Of a stretch of 64,000 nucleotides of DNA, positions 1 through 9,041 are shown one piece after another. The first letter of the stretch is position 1; the number at the start of each line of letters is the position of its first letter. The translations under genes were made by a program, and so were the position numbers. The notes under the pieces are model-generated. The model was given only the letters and a program-made list of their open reading frames with translations, did not search any database and was not told the origin of the DNA. Origin of the DNA: Pseudodesulfovibrio senegalensis (GTDB taxonomy: Bacteria > Desulfobacterota > Desulfovibrionia > Desulfovibrionales > Desulfovibrionaceae); assembly GCF_008830225.1 (NCBI RefSeq), contig NZ_WAIE01000007.1, positions 106,141 through 170,140 on the forward strand, given 5' to 3'.

Positions 1-1461
1 GGATTGGGCTGCTTCCACCTGTCCGGGCGGGATGTTTTCGATGCCTGCACGCACGATTTCCGCAATGTATGCGCCGAAGAATATGGTCATGGCCCATGTT
101 GCGGCCCAGAATGCCTGCAATTCGATTTTCAGGATGACCGGGATGGTGAAGAACATCCACGAAAGCACGATGACCAGCGGGTTGGCGCGGATCAATTCAA
201 TATAGATGGTGCAGGGAATCCTGAAGAAACGGTACTTGGAGGTGCGTCCCATGCCTGCGAACAGCCCGATGATGAAACTGCAGGAGATGGCGAATACGGC
301 CATTATGATGGAACTGGAAAGACCACCGAGCCCCATGAAGAACTCGGTATCGCCGCCGTTGGGGAATCGCCACAATACGAGCGTTCTCAGGTTTTTGGCG
401 ATGATTTCCCAGTTGAAGCCCAAGAGCGCCTTGGCGACCATGAACAGCAGGTAGCAAAGGAACAGGACGAATAGGCCCCGACCGGCAATGGTCATGCCTT
501 TCCATGCTACCTTGAGCGCGCGTTCCGTGGGCGACAGAGTCTTGGAGGCTGCCCGTTTGCGCGCCATCCTGCGCTTGGTGCGTGAGCACCGGGAGTAGAT
601 GGCTCCGAATATCCAGAAAAGAGCGTCCGAAATTTTGCGGATGAACGTTTCCTGCCCTTTGGGCACGATTTTGAGCTTGGCGTTGACCAGGTTCATGATT
701 CCGGCAATGAGCAGCGAAAGCAGCGTGTAGATGATGGTCGCTGCGGTCAGGGCCTCGAACCAGTGGTAGGTCAGGGAGGTGACTTCCGTCATGGCCCAGA
801 AGATTTCCATGACGCCGATGGTTTGGGCCAGTGACGAGTTTTTCATGTTGTTCAGGAATTCACTGCCCAGAGGCGGGATGATCTCCCGAAAGGCCAGCGG
901 GAGGATGATCCTGCGCAGGGTTTGCCCGAAGGTCAGCCCTGAGGAATAGGATGCCTCAAGCAATCCTTTGGGAATGGATTGGATGCCCGAGCGGATGATT
1001 TCAGCCATGAACGCGCTGGTGAATACGCCGAGGCCCACCACCGCGATCCAGAATTCGAAATCCAGCTCGAAAAGCTGCATGCGGATGTCTTCGGGGAATG
1101 CATATGGCAGTGCAAAGTTCCAGAAAAACAACTGCACCAAAAGCGGCGTGTTGCGGAAAATTTCCACATAGCACGTGGCAAACCAGTATACGGGCTTGAA
1201 ATTCGAAAGGCGCGCCAGCCCGAACACCGTGCCCAGCCCGAGAGCGATCAGTGCCGAATAGATGGAAATGGTGATGGTCAGGTTCAGGCCATTGAGCAGC
1301 AATTCGCTCATGAAGCCGTATTGGGTCTTTTCAAAAAGAATGGCCCAGTGGAAGTCGTATTTGAATTCAAAGACAAAGCCGAAATAATATACGACCAGCG
1401 CGAGCAGGCAGAACAGGGCCACGTTCTGGACCCATATTTTTTCAAAATAATGTTTGAACAT
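1..1461 (-). CDS. Polar amino-acid ABC transporter permease, two permease domains fused, 3' end outside window
   Basis: Inner-membrane channel subunit of a family 3 amino-acid importer. The frame is open from an ATG at 1461 to the window edge (487 codons) and I read no stop in it. It contains two complete permease units: one at about residues 20-240, with the cytoplasmic EAA loop near 154-185 (EIIRSG...LPLAF), and a second from about residue 299, with its own EAA loop (EIVRAGIENIPPGQ) running off the edge. Met299 (567) could be taken for a separate start, but no stop codon separates the units, so this is one fused protein. It lies downstream of the matching binding protein and ATPase, which suggests one operon. 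Substrate specificity cannot be told from sequence. Confidence 0.85.
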   Translation of the reverse strand, partial: MFKHYFEKIWVQNVALFCLLALVVYYFGFVFEFKYDFHWAILFEKTQYGFMSELLLNGLNLTITISIYSALIALGLGTVFGLARLSNFKPVYWFATCYVEIFRNTPLLVQLFFWNFALPYAFPEDIRMQLFELDFEFWIAVVGLGVFTSAFMAEIIRSGIQSIPKGLLEASYSSGLTFGQTLRRIILPLAFREIIPPLGSEFLNNMKNSSLAQTIGVMEIFWAMTEVTSLTYHWFEALTAATIIYTLLSLLIAGIMNLVNAKLKIVPKGQETFIRKISDALFWIFGAIYSRCSRTKRRMARKRAASKTLSPTERALKVAWKGMTIAGRGLFVLFLCYLLFMVAKALLGFNWEIIAKNLRTLVLWRFPNGGDTEFFMGLGGLSSSIIMAVFAISCSFIIGLFAGMGRTSKYRFFRIPCTIYIELIRANPLVIVLSWMFFTIPVILKIELQAFWAATWAMTIFFGAYIAEIVRAGIENIPPGQVEAAQS

Positions 1462-1649
1462 CGTTTTCCATCGCGTAACGGCTTCGGGCAAAGCCCGGAA
1501 CCTTGGGCTGTTGGTAAAGGTTCGATTGCTGCGTTACTGCAAAAAGCTCAAATCATCACGTACCTGAAGTACGGCTCGTCCTTGCTTTTTTCTTGCGCCT
1601 CGCACGCAAACCTTTCTCAACAGTCTGGCATGTTGAAGTTTATAATTTG

Positions 1650-1674
1650 CGGCTCCGGGCAAGGCCCGGAGCCG
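1650..1674 (-). terminator. GC-rich hairpin after the binding-protein gene
   Basis: A perfect 11-bp inverted repeat (CGGCTCCGGGC, 3-nt loop, GCCCGGAGCCG) lies just downstream of the binding-protein stop and about 190 bases before the permease start. There is no clear U-tract on the minus strand. It is therefore more likely a partial terminator or a structure that stabilises the upstream message, giving more binding protein than permease. A second, shorter GGGC/GCCC hairpin lies at about 1483-1499, just before the permease start. Confidence 0.5.
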
Positions 1675-1699
1675 TGTTCATTACGGTGTCGCGTGGACC

Positions 1700-2527
1700 C
1701 TAGGGCCACATTTCGATCTTTTCGGTGAGCGGGAAGGGGTAGTCGGAATCCGGGCCGAACCACTTGTTGTAGATGGTCTTGTAGGTTCCGTCTTTCCAGA
1801 TGTCCTGCACCGCGAAGTTCACGGCGTCGCGCCACGCGGAATCGTCCTGCGGCAGGCCGATGCCGTAAGGCTCGTCGGAAATGAAGTCACCCACCAGTTC
1901 GTACTTGCCGGGGACCTTGGCGGCATAGCCCAGCAACAGGGTGGAGTCGGTGGAGATGGCCTGCACGCGACCGGAGCGCAGGGCTTCAAACATGGCCACT
2001 TCACCTTCGTAGCCGATGACCTTGGGGTTGGGGTTGCCCAGTTTCTTCAGATAGTTCTCCACGTTGATGATGGAGGTGGTTCCCTGCATGGAGCCGATCT
2101 TCATGTTGGCGAACTGCTTCGGGTCCGTGACCTTGCCTTTGGGGGCCAGGAATTTTTGTCCATCAAAGAAGTATGTGATGGAGAAGTCGATCTTTTCGTC
2201 ACGGATGCGTTTGTGGGTCATGTTGGAAAGGACCATATCCACCTTGGGCGGATCGGTCTGCAGGAAGGAAATGCGGGTGTTGTTGTTGACCACGGTGGGC
2301 TCGAGCTTGCAACCAAGGCGCTTGGCGATTTCCTTGGCCATGTCCATGTCGAAGCCGACCCATTCGTTGCTGTCGTTGATGAAGCCGAAGGGGATGCCCT
2401 GGTTGGTGATGCCGGCGCGAATGACCTTGTTTTGCATGACGCGGTCATAGGTGGGACCGGCAACGGCACTGGCCGCAGCCATGGTCAGCATGGCCGCCAC
2501 GAGAACCATGATTTTGAAAGAACGCAT
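1700..2527 (-). CDS. Amino-acid ABC transporter, periplasmic binding protein (family 3)
   Basis: Periplasmic receptor of the importer, 275 residues. The start at 2527 is chosen because a GAGAGG ribosome site precedes it and it begins a classic signal peptide (MRSFKIMVLV..., cleavage near the AVAG at about 21-24). An upstream extension to 2593 is open but adds a non-signal tail. The mature part has the family 3 pattern: an N-terminal RAGITNQGIPFGF strand, GFDMDMAKEIAKRLG, the DMVLSNMTHKRIRDEKIDFS region and a C-terminal IYNKWFG. It lies between the ATPase and permease genes on the same strand. Ligand not determinable; a polar or charged amino acid is the family norm. Confidence 0.9.
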   Translation of the reverse strand: MRSFKIMVLVAAMLTMAAASAVAGPTYDRVMQNKVIRAGITNQGIPFGFINDSNEWVGFDMDMAKEIAKRLGCKLEPTVVNNNTRISFLQTDPPKVDMVLSNMTHKRIRDEKIDFSITYFFDGQKFLAPKGKVTDPKQFANMKIGSMQGTTSIINVENYLKKLGNPNPKVIGYEGEVAMFEALRSGRVQAISTDSTLLLGYAAKVPGKYELVGDFISDEPYGIGLPQDDSAWRDAVNFAVQDIWKDGTYKTIYNKWFGPDSDYPFPLTEKIEMWP

Positions 2528-2597
2528 AAAGAACCTCTCTCCGTTATGAGTTATCACCCAAAAGCCCGCGGATAGCCGCCCCGGGCCATACACCAGA

Positions 2598-3326
2598 TTA
2601 ATGCGACAGAATTTTGCTCAGAAAATCCTTGGTACGATCACTTTGCGGATTGTGGAAGAATTCCTCGGGAGTGTTCTGCTCGATGAGCAAGCCGCCATCC
2701 ATGAAGATGACCCTGTCGGCCACCTCGCGGGCAAATCCCATTTCGTGCGTTACGCAGACCATGGTCATGCCTTCGCGGGCCAAGGATTTCATGACGTCCA
2801 GCACTTCGTTGATCATTTCCGGGTCGAGCGCGGATGTCGGCTCGTCGAAAAGCATGATTTTGGGCTGCATGGCCAACCCGCGGGCGATGGCCACACGTTG
2901 TTGCTGTCCGCCGGACAGTTGGGACGGATATGCGTGTGCTTTGTCAGGAATATTTACCTTTTCCAGCAGTTTCATGGCAATGGCTCCGGCCTCGGCCTTG
3001 GGCATATGCCGAACCATGGTGGGAGCCAATACAACGTTTTCCAGTACGGACATGTGCGGATAGAGATTGAATTGTTGGAAAACGAACCCGACTTCTGCAC
3101 GGAGTTGCGTCATGTTGGTTCTGGGGTCGTTGACGTCCATGCCGTCTACCGAGATGCTTCCCTTCTGGATGGGCTCCAATCGATTGATGCAGCGGATGAG
3201 CGTACTTTTTCCCGAACCGGACGGACCACAGATGACAACGACCTCTCCCTTTTCGATCTCCAGCGATACGTTTTGCAGGACGTGAAGGTCGCCAAACCAT
3301 TTGTTTACATTTTTGAAAGATATCAC
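2598..3326 (-). CDS. Amino-acid ABC transporter ATP-binding protein (GlnQ type)
   Basis: Cytoplasmic ATPase that powers the importer, 242 residues, the usual GlnQ/HisP length. Walker A is GPSGSGKST (about residues 33-41), the Q-loop lies in [18 protein letters not shown], the signature is [16 protein letters not shown], Walker B is [14 protein letters not shown] and the switch histidine is in [12 protein letters not shown] at 3326 preceded by GGGGAGAAAAG is preferred over the longer open frame from 3389, whose extra residues do not resemble the family. It is first in an operon with the binding protein and the fused permease. The promoter should lie in the 230 bases up to the terminator near 3557, but I see no convincing -35/-10 pair. 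Confidence 0.93.
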   Translation of the reverse strand: MISFKNVNKWFGDLHVLQNVSLEIEKGEVVVICGPSGSGKSTLIRCINRLEPIQKGSISVDGMDVNDPRTNMTQLRAEVGFVFQQFNLYPHMSVLENVVLAPTMVRHMPKAEAGAIAMKLLEKVNIPDKAHAYPSQLSGGQQQRVAIARGLAMQPKIMLFDEPTSALDPEMINEVLDVMKSLAREGMTMVCVTHEMGFAREVADRVIFMDGGLLIEQNTPEEFFHNPQSDRTKDFLSKILSH

Positions 3327-3556
3327 GAATTCTTTTCTCCCCGAGATTGCTCGTACATTAGGCAAGTCGGCAAGTAGCAGAATTATCAAGTCCGGGCAAC
3401 AGTTTCAGGGTATTATTCCGGCTATATCGGCAATATGGTAGCTGCCTGTTTTTGATGTCTTTGACATTGCAATGCGTAACAGTGTTCATGCTTTGTTGAT
3501 TTTTGCGCAAAAATAAGAGTGTTATTTAATTTTTTTGTAAAGCACGTGTTGGTTTG

Positions 3557-3600
3557 AAAAAAAGAAAAAAGGACGCGTCCCCATGTTTTGCGACGCGTCC
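3557..3600 (-). terminator. Rho-independent terminator of sdaA
   Basis: Read on the minus strand, a perfect 9-bp stem (GGACGCGTC/GACGCGTCC, 12-nt loop) is followed by a T-rich run. It lies 26 bases after the L-serine dehydratase stop and closes that transcript. Confidence 0.85.
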
Positions 3601-3626
3601 TCTCGGTAAAGAAGATGTTGGCGGAA

Positions 3627-4991
3627 TCAACACTCGGTGACGCTGAGCGCCAGTCCTCCCTGCGAGGTTTCCTTGTATTTTTGGGACATGTCCCGGCCTG
3701 TTTCGGCCATGGCTTTGATGACTTTGTCGAGATCGACCATTTGGTAGGCCGCATCGACCGAACTGGCTATCAGGTATGCGTTGTACGCTTTGACCGCACC
3801 CATGGCGTTTCGTTCGATGCAGGGTATCTGCACATAGCCGCCCACCGGATCGCAGGTAAGGCCCAGATGGTGCTCGAGTGCTATTTCGGCGGCGTTTTCC
3901 GTTACCTGAAAGCGATACCCCCGGGCATATGCCATCATGGCCGCACCCATGGAGGATGCCACTCCCACTTCACCCTGGCATCCGACCTCTGCGCCGGAAA
4001 TGCTGGCATTGTTTTTGGCCAGAAAGCCTATGGCCGCTGAGGCCATCAGCCCCTCTCGGATCTCATGACTCAAGGCGCTCATGTGTCGTTTGAGAATGAA
4101 CACCAGGCCGGGGATCACGCCTGCGGCTCCGGCCGTGGGCGCGGTTACGATGCAATGTCCCGCGGCGTTTTCTTCCGAGGCGCCCATGGCGTATGCGTTG
4201 AGCCCCTTGAGAAAACCCGGGCCCTGAAAATGCGCCTTTTTGGCCTTGTCGTAGAGGGTTTTGGCCTTGCGGCGCAGCCCGATGGGGCCGGGAAGAACTC
4301 CTTCTGTCTGAATGCCTTTTTCCACGGACCGCTCCATGACCATTATGATATTGTCGAGTTTCTCGTTGATTTCCTCTTCGCTGAGTCCGGTGATGGCCAT
4401 TTCGTTTCTGAGCATCAGTTCATGCAGCCGCAGGCCGGACATGACCAGATGTTTTTTCAGCTCGGCCATGTTGGCGTATTTGAATTCTGGTTCGCCTCGT
4501 TGCGTCTCTTTCCAGCCTTTCCATCGGATGAATCCTCCGCCGATGGAATAGTATTCCTGTTCGAAAAGTGTTTCCCCGTTGCCCATGAGACGGAAAATCA
4601 TGGTGTTGCTGTATGGGTAATCATGTTGCACCGCGTCAAAGATCACTTCGTTGCCGATAAAGGTCAGCTTCCTTGGTCCCAAATCCAGCTGGTATTCCTG
4701 GTCCGGATCGTGGTCCAGTTCGTCCAGCACGTCGGGATGACACGATTCGGGATGGTTGCCGAGCAAGCCGGATATAACGGCCCGTCGGGTGCCATGCCCC
4801 ATGCCTGTGGCGCTGAGTGATCCGAATAATCTTACTTCTACCATGTCGGCTTTGTTGAGGATTTTTGTATCCAGTTCACGAGTTGTCTCCATGAATTGGC
4901 ATGCAGCTTTCATGGGGCCGATGGTATGTGAACTGGACGGACCCGGTCCGACCTTGAATAATTCAAAAAGTGATGTGGTGATGTATGCCAT
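3627..4991 (-). CDS. sdaA: L-serine dehydratase (L-serine ammonia-lyase), single-chain iron-sulfur type
   Basis: Converts L-serine to pyruvate and ammonia in the cytoplasm with a [4Fe-4S] cluster. At 454 residues it is a fused beta-alpha single-chain enzyme. Family landmarks are the N-terminal KVGPGPSSSHTIGPM, the AGHCIVTAPTAGAAGVIPG stretch, EVGCQGEVGVASSM and the C-terminal DPVGGYVQIPCIERN; these supply cysteines of the cluster type. The start at 4991 has a CGAGGG ribosome site; the open frame reaches 5030 but the added residues are not family-like. It stands alone between its terminator and a convergent-free gap. Confidence 0.93.
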   Translation of the reverse strand: MAYITTSLFELFKVGPGPSSSHTIGPMKAACQFMETTRELDTKILNKADMVEVRLFGSLSATGMGHGTRRAVISGLLGNHPESCHPDVLDELDHDPDQEYQLDLGPRKLTFIGNEVIFDAVQHDYPYSNTMIFRLMGNGETLFEQEYYSIGGGFIRWKGWKETQRGEPEFKYANMAELKKHLVMSGLRLHELMLRNEMAITGLSEEEINEKLDNIIMVMERSVEKGIQTEGVLPGPIGLRRKAKTLYDKAKKAHFQGPGFLKGLNAYAMGASEENAAGHCIVTAPTAGAAGVIPGLVFILKRHMSALSHEIREGLMASAAIGFLAKNNASISGAEVGCQGEVGVASSMGAAMMAYARGYRFQVTENAAEIALEHHLGLTCDPVGGYVQIPCIERNAMGAVKAYNAYLIASSVDAAYQMVDLDKVIKAMAETGRDMSQKYKETSQGGLALSVTEC

Positions 4992-5119
4992 GGTTTTCCC
5001 TCGGGTTGCAGCACAACGGTTGATATTCATTTATGATTCACAACGCGTAATAAGGCAATGGTAAAATTTGCATTACCGGAAGGAAGGGTGGGGGGAATTC
5101 GTTTTTGCAAGAGGGAGGG

Positions 5120-5875
5120 TTATTTGCACTGGCTATAATCGGGATAGTCGAAGTTCCACTTGCGGAAAATTTTCTTAAGCGTTCCGTCTTGGTGGAGCTT
5201 GTTCATGCGGGATTCAAACAAGGCCTTGAGTGTGTTGCCGTGTTCTGTCTTGGCAAAAAGAGGATAGTAGCTTCTTTTGCCGACCGGGCGGATGGCAAAA
5301 TCTTCCAGGGCGAATTCAAGGGAACAGCGTTCAAGGCTCTCGCGTATCAGGTTGATGTCGTCGATGTAGGCATCCTTGCGTCCGAGTATAACCATGCCCA
5401 ATGCCGTTGATCCGCTGGAGTGTTCCGTGAACTCGACGTTTTTCAGATCCTCGAATTCTCGGGGATGATAATACCCGCGACGCCAGACAAGAGAACGCCC
5501 GTTCAGTGATTCCCGGCCCAGCCATGGGGAAATTCGTTTGGGAGAGAAAAACGCATGGTAGTTGTTTACAAACATGGGACAGTTGGCAAGCTGTAGTTCC
5601 GCAACTTCATGTGCGGAGCATGCCATCATGTCCGCCTTGCCCAGCCTTATCATTTCGTAAGCCCGTGCCGAGGGCATGTAACGGTGGGTTACCGTGATGT
5701 TCAGGGGAGAAAACACCGCATGGAAAATGTCATGGTACAGGCCGGTTCCGTCCTGGTTGGTGAAATCCGCCCACGATGGTCCGGCTATTGTGACGTTTTT
5801 GATGCCTGTTTCGCCCATGGCGGGCGACGAGGTCAGAATAAGGGCTGCAACCAGCAGCGTGAGCCAGCGAGTCAT
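5120..5875 (-). CDS. Periplasmic binding protein-like protein, family 3 type
   Basis: 251 residues with a signal peptide (MTRWLTLLVAALILTSSPAMG). The fold looks like a family 3 solute-binding domain: GTGLYHDIFHAVFSPLNITV, PSARAYEMIRLGKADMMAC, DDINLIRESLE, and a C-terminal LHQDGTLKKIFRKW. No transporter genes adjoin it, so it may be an orphan receptor or a periplasmic sensor subunit rather than part of an importer. Cysteines are present in the mature part (for example in ANCPMF). Ligand unknown. Confidence 0.75.
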   Translation of the reverse strand: MTRWLTLLVAALILTSSPAMGETGIKNVTIAGPSWADFTNQDGTGLYHDIFHAVFSPLNITVTHRYMPSARAYEMIRLGKADMMACSAHEVAELQLANCPMFVNNYHAFFSPKRISPWLGRESLNGRSLVWRRGYYHPREFEDLKNVEFTEHSSGSTALGMVILGRKDAYIDDINLIRESLERCSLEFALEDFAIRPVGKRSYYPLFAKTEHGNTLKALFESRMNKLHQDGTLKKIFRKWNFDYPDYSQCK

Positions 5876-6154
5876 CGATGTGTTACTCCATACAGGTAAA
5901 GATTAACCTTATTGCACACTACTGGATATGACGGTATTATTTTAATCAACTTCATAGAGTAAGCGTATGGTCAGTATCCTAGGCCATTTTATCCGTTATC
6001 CCAAAAATTATTCCAAGCATATGGATCACTTGATAACTGTTGGGGAGGGCAATACGCATATGCGTTTGTTTGGCTTCCTTCTTGTCAGGTTTGCCCCCTG
6101 TCGGAATAGTGATTACTATTGCCCCCACAACAGAAGGACTAGGAAATTTCAATC

Positions 6155-7462
6155 ATGCCGCTATCAGATCTCGTTGTCATTGTCACCGCCCTCCTCGTGG
6201 GTGGTTTTCTGCTTTTTTACCGTCCCTTGGCCCAATCTTCAGCTTGGCGGGCAACCATCACTCCTCTGGCCTCAATTATGGGGTCCGGATTTCTTGTTTG
6301 TGCTCCCTTGCTGTACGCCAACGTGGGCAACTATGCGGTCTGTGCAATGGGGGGGCTCCTTGTTTTGGCTTACGGCGTGGGGGCGGTCATCCGCTTCAAT
6401 ATTCGTTATGGTGAGCCCGTCCTTGCCCAGCACTGCAGTGCCGGGAAGGGAGCCACGGACCAGCACCCTCAGCATATGGGCCACTGCCATGGGGCCCAGC
6501 GTTGCGGTCCAGCCGGTGCTGCGGGTTTGCTGGAAAAGGTGTCCCATATCGTGCTGGCCGGGGCATATTGTATTTCCGTGTCTTACTACCTGCAGCTGTT
6601 GGCAGGGTTCGGGCTGAAGTATTTCTCTCTGGAGTCGGGCTGGTACGGAAAGGGGTTGGTGACTCTGATTTTGGTTGGCGTCGGCGCGGTGGGCACGGTT
6701 CGCGGCCTCAAGGGCATTGAACGGGTGGAGCGCGTGGTGGTGGGTATTAATTTGGCCATGATCGCGGCTCTGGTAGCCGGGCTTATCCATTACAACGCTA
6801 CCGCTGCCCTGATCGACGGTACATGGCAGCTTCATGCTTTGGCCTCTTCCGGAGACGCCGGGCATGTCGTCCGGATGGTCATGGGAATGCTCATCGTGGT
6901 CCAGGGGTTCGAGACTTCCCGGTTCCTGGGGGCCGAACATTCGGCAGAGGAACGCATCCGGACCATGCGTACGGCGCAGCTCGTGTCCACAGCCATCTAC
7001 GTTGCCTTTGTGGGGCTCATGGCTTTGGTTATCGGACGTACAGGGCTGGACAATAGTGCAGGCATTACAGCCATTGTTAATTATTCCGGTGTGGTGGCTC
7101 CAATATTGCCCCTGTTGCTGACACTGACGGCAGTAGGGAGCCAGTTTTCCGCGGCAACGGCGGACGACGCGGGGTGTTCCGGTCTGCTTGAAGCAATTCT
7201 TAAGGGATTGATTCCTGTGAAGTTCAACTATCTGGTGGTGTCCGTTGCCGCCATCGTCATAACCTGGCTTACGGACGTTTATCAGATTATCAGTTATGCT
7301 TCGCGTGCATTCGCGCTTTTTTACGTGTTGCAATGCGCGGTTGCGGTCTTGATCCTGCGCCGGGTTGCGCCCAGTTACTCGTTTTGGTCGCGTGTTATTC
7401 TTTTCGGCTTCCTTGGCCTGTCCTGTTTGGGGGTGACAATTTTCGGCATCCCCGCAGAGTAA
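6155..7462 (+). CDS. APC-like integral membrane protein, substrate unknown
   Basis: 435 residues with about ten to eleven hydrophobic segments spread through the length, similar in layout to amino-acid/polyamine/organocation permeases (a GSGFLVCAPLLYANVGNYAV stretch early on, VVQGFETSRFLGAEH in the middle). Residues about 88-130 (nucleotides 6415-6545) are unusual for a membrane protein: rich in His, Cys, Gly and Gln and unlike the flanks, which suggests a local insertion or a pair of compensating frameshifts. The following segment (SHIVLAGAYCISVSYYLQLL) returns to normal membrane sequence. It has no partner genes. Function is not assigned. Confidence 0.7.
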   Translation: MPLSDLVVIVTALLVGGFLLFYRPLAQSSAWRATITPLASIMGSGFLVCAPLLYANVGNYAVCAMGGLLVLAYGVGAVIRFNIRYGEPVLAQHCSAGKGATDQHPQHMGHCHGAQRCGPAGAAGLLEKVSHIVLAGAYCISVSYYLQLLAGFGLKYFSLESGWYGKGLVTLILVGVGAVGTVRGLKGIERVERVVVGINLAMIAALVAGLIHYNATAALIDGTWQLHALASSGDAGHVVRMVMGMLIVVQGFETSRFLGAEHSAEERIRTMRTAQLVSTAIYVAFVGLMALVIGRTGLDNSAGITAIVNYSGVVAPILPLLLTLTAVGSQFSAATADDAGCSGLLEAILKGLIPVKFNYLVVSVAAIVITWLTDVYQIISYASRAFALFYVLQCAVAVLILRRVAPSYSFWSRVILFGFLGLSCLGVTIFGIPAE

Positions 7463-7725
7463 GCGGGAGGAGGCGATGGTTCAACTTGGCATATGAAGCT
7501 TCGCGCGGTGGCAATATCTGTGTGCAGAATGTGGATTGGCCGTTGAGAATATACGTTTCGCATGTTTTTGATGTGGCTGTATACAAATGCCGCGCAGTGG
7601 GCCAACAAGCTCACTGTTTTTCAGGAAGATTGTAGCGGGAATGTTGCAGCTGAAGCGGGGGAGAGAGAAAATGAGGCACAAATCAAGAAAGCGTGCGTAA
7701 TAACAGGGTCCATTTAAAAACAAAA
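7463..7725. other. Intergenic stretch with no supportable gene
   Basis: Between the membrane protein stop and the terminator of the displaced tRNA 3' end. Open frames exist on both strands but none has a convincing ribosome site or protein-like composition. It is chromosomal DNA that used to lie downstream of tRNA-Pro before the island inserted. Confidence 0.6.
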
Positions 7726-7756
7726 AAGGGTTTACGGAATTTTTCCGTAAACCCTT
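7726..7756 (-). terminator. Terminator downstream of the displaced tRNA-Pro 3' end (probably the original one)
   Basis: On the minus strand a 14-bp perfect stem (AAGGGTTTACGGAA/TTCCGTAAACCCTT) is followed by TTTTTTG. It lies nine bases beyond the tRNA 3' fragment. A second hairpin with the same GGGTTTAC/GTAAACCC core sits beside the intact tRNA at 24598-24627. Confidence 0.85.
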
Positions 7757-7764
7757 GATTTTTC

Positions 7765-7817
7765 TGGTCGGGATGAGAGGATTTGAACCTCCGATCTCTG
7801 CGTCCCGAATGCAGCGC
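7765..7817. repeat. Left attachment repeat (3' part of tRNA-Pro)
   Basis: 53 bases matching 24636-24688 in direct orientation with one mismatch (T at 7810 against C at 24681). The first 45 bases are identical. It holds the CCA end, acceptor 3' strand, T arm, variable region and most of the anticodon stem-loop of tRNA-Pro read on the minus strand, but no 5' half, so it cannot make a tRNA. Similarity continues leftward with three mismatches to 7747. This is the expected product of integrase-mediated insertion into a tRNA 3' end. Confidence 0.92.
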
Positions 7818-7838
7818 CTTATGTTTTATACCTCGAAT

Positions 7839-8957
7839 TTATTGAATCTTTTTTTGGTTAGTAATACAAAAAGACCCTGAAACCCCTTGTCCAGTATTAC
7901 CATGTTGTATTACCAAATCCGGAGTGACGGCCAAGGCTTCCTTGCGCTGTTTGACCAAAACATGCTGATAGTGTTTTAGGATCATGGTTGTATCGTTATG
8001 CCCCATATTTTCCGCTACGGCTTTGGTATCAGCCCCAGCTGCAAGGACCTCGGTTGCATGAGCATGCCGCAAATCATAGGGACGGATGCGGCGAGTTATG
8101 CCCGCACGGCGAAGGGTGGCTTTCCAAGCCGATTTGATGGCTGAAACAGGTTTACCTTTCCAATGAATTACGTGTTGAGCTCCAATTTTTTTATCTTGCT
8201 CATGCCATTCTGATATGACCGTTTGTAGGTTTGTTTTTATGTCCAGATCTCGCCACGGCTTTGCAAGGTTTTTATCGGCAGACCAGACACGCAATCGCCA
8301 CCGCACCATATCGACGTCTTCCCAGGTCAACTGCAATAATTCGGAGCTGCCAATCCTTAAGCCAAAAGATAGGCCTAGAACAATTACACGTTGGATATGA
8401 GGGGAGGCTACCGAAATCATTGTTTGTAGTTCTTCTGGGCTAGGTGGGGGGATTTTTTCGTCAACCCCTCTGGGACAGGAGAAGTTTCGGACAGGGTTCA
8501 GTTCTATGAGTTCTTGGGCTTCAGCCCAATTCAATGCAGCCTTTATTATGCTCACTTTGCGGTTGATGCCGTTTTGTTTCAGCCCTTGGTCACGTAGTTC
8601 AGAAACGAGCGTTCTCATGTGGGCTTTTTTTAGATCCGAAACCTGAACCATGCCAACGATAGGCAGCACTTTTTTCAGGTGGTAGATGGTGTCACGGAGT
8701 GACTTCGGCTTCAGTTGTCTGTCTTTGAGGTATGCCCAGACAATGCCCTCCACAGTGAGGTCTTGGCCAGAAGCTTGAACCTCTTCTTCCGGAGCGAAGC
8801 GCTCCGGCTCGAACTCCAGCCAATGCTTTATTTGGCTGTCGTGTTCCCGGGCGTCCCGCAACTCCGTAAAATGGGCGGTTTGTATTTTTTTTGTGTAGGG
8901 ATTGCGCCAGTAAACACGAAACGGCTTGGCGCGGCCCTTCAGTTCTTTGATGGCCAT
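7839..8957 (-). CDS. Tyrosine recombinase / site-specific integrase of the island
   Basis: 372 residues. It would cut and rejoin the tRNA-Pro attachment site. The N-terminal part (about 1-65) resembles the arm-binding region of phage-type integrases; the core-binding domain follows (about 70-165); and the catalytic domain shows GLRIGSSELL (catalytic Arg), RPYDLRHAHATEVL (His-x-x-Arg) and MGHNDTTMILKHYQHV (His and the nucleophilic Tyr). Its stop codon lies only 21 bases from the attachment repeat and it reads outward. No obvious excisionase is next to it; the truncated helix-turn-helix gene at 12891 is the nearest candidate. Confidence 0.93.
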   Translation of the reverse strand: MAIKELKGRAKPFRVYWRNPYTKKIQTAHFTELRDAREHDSQIKHWLEFEPERFAPEEEVQASGQDLTVEGIVWAYLKDRQLKPKSLRDTIYHLKKVLPIVGMVQVSDLKKAHMRTLVSELRDQGLKQNGINRKVSIIKAALNWAEAQELIELNPVRNFSCPRGVDEKIPPPSPEELQTMISVASPHIQRVIVLGLSFGLRIGSSELLQLTWEDVDMVRWRLRVWSADKNLAKPWRDLDIKTNLQTVISEWHEQDKKIGAQHVIHWKGKPVSAIKSAWKATLRRAGITRRIRPYDLRHAHATEVLAAGADTKAVAENMGHNDTTMILKHYQHVLVKQRKEALAVTPDLVIQHGNTGQGVSGSFCITNQKKIQ

Positions 8958-9041
8958 GCCTAGCGTTTACTGGTGATAGGGGAAGGTTGTCAATTTTTTG
9001 GGGGGAACCCCTGATTTTGGGTAAGAGAAATAGAGCGGGTT

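Noticed and set aside
5876..6154. Riboswitch or small RNA before the membrane protein
   Set aside because: I found only a short ACGCATATGCGT palindrome and no recognisable conserved core.
6272..7333. Antisense ORF of 353 residues opposite the membrane protein
   Set aside because: Rich in His/Gln/Asn as expected for antisense of hydrophobic sequence; no ribosome site or family.
7463..7725. Short genes in the gap left of the island
   Set aside because: Open frames on both strands lack ribosome sites and plausible proteins.
7765..7817. A second tRNA-Pro gene
   Set aside because: Only the 3' part is present; the D arm and 5' acceptor strand are missing and integrase DNA follows.
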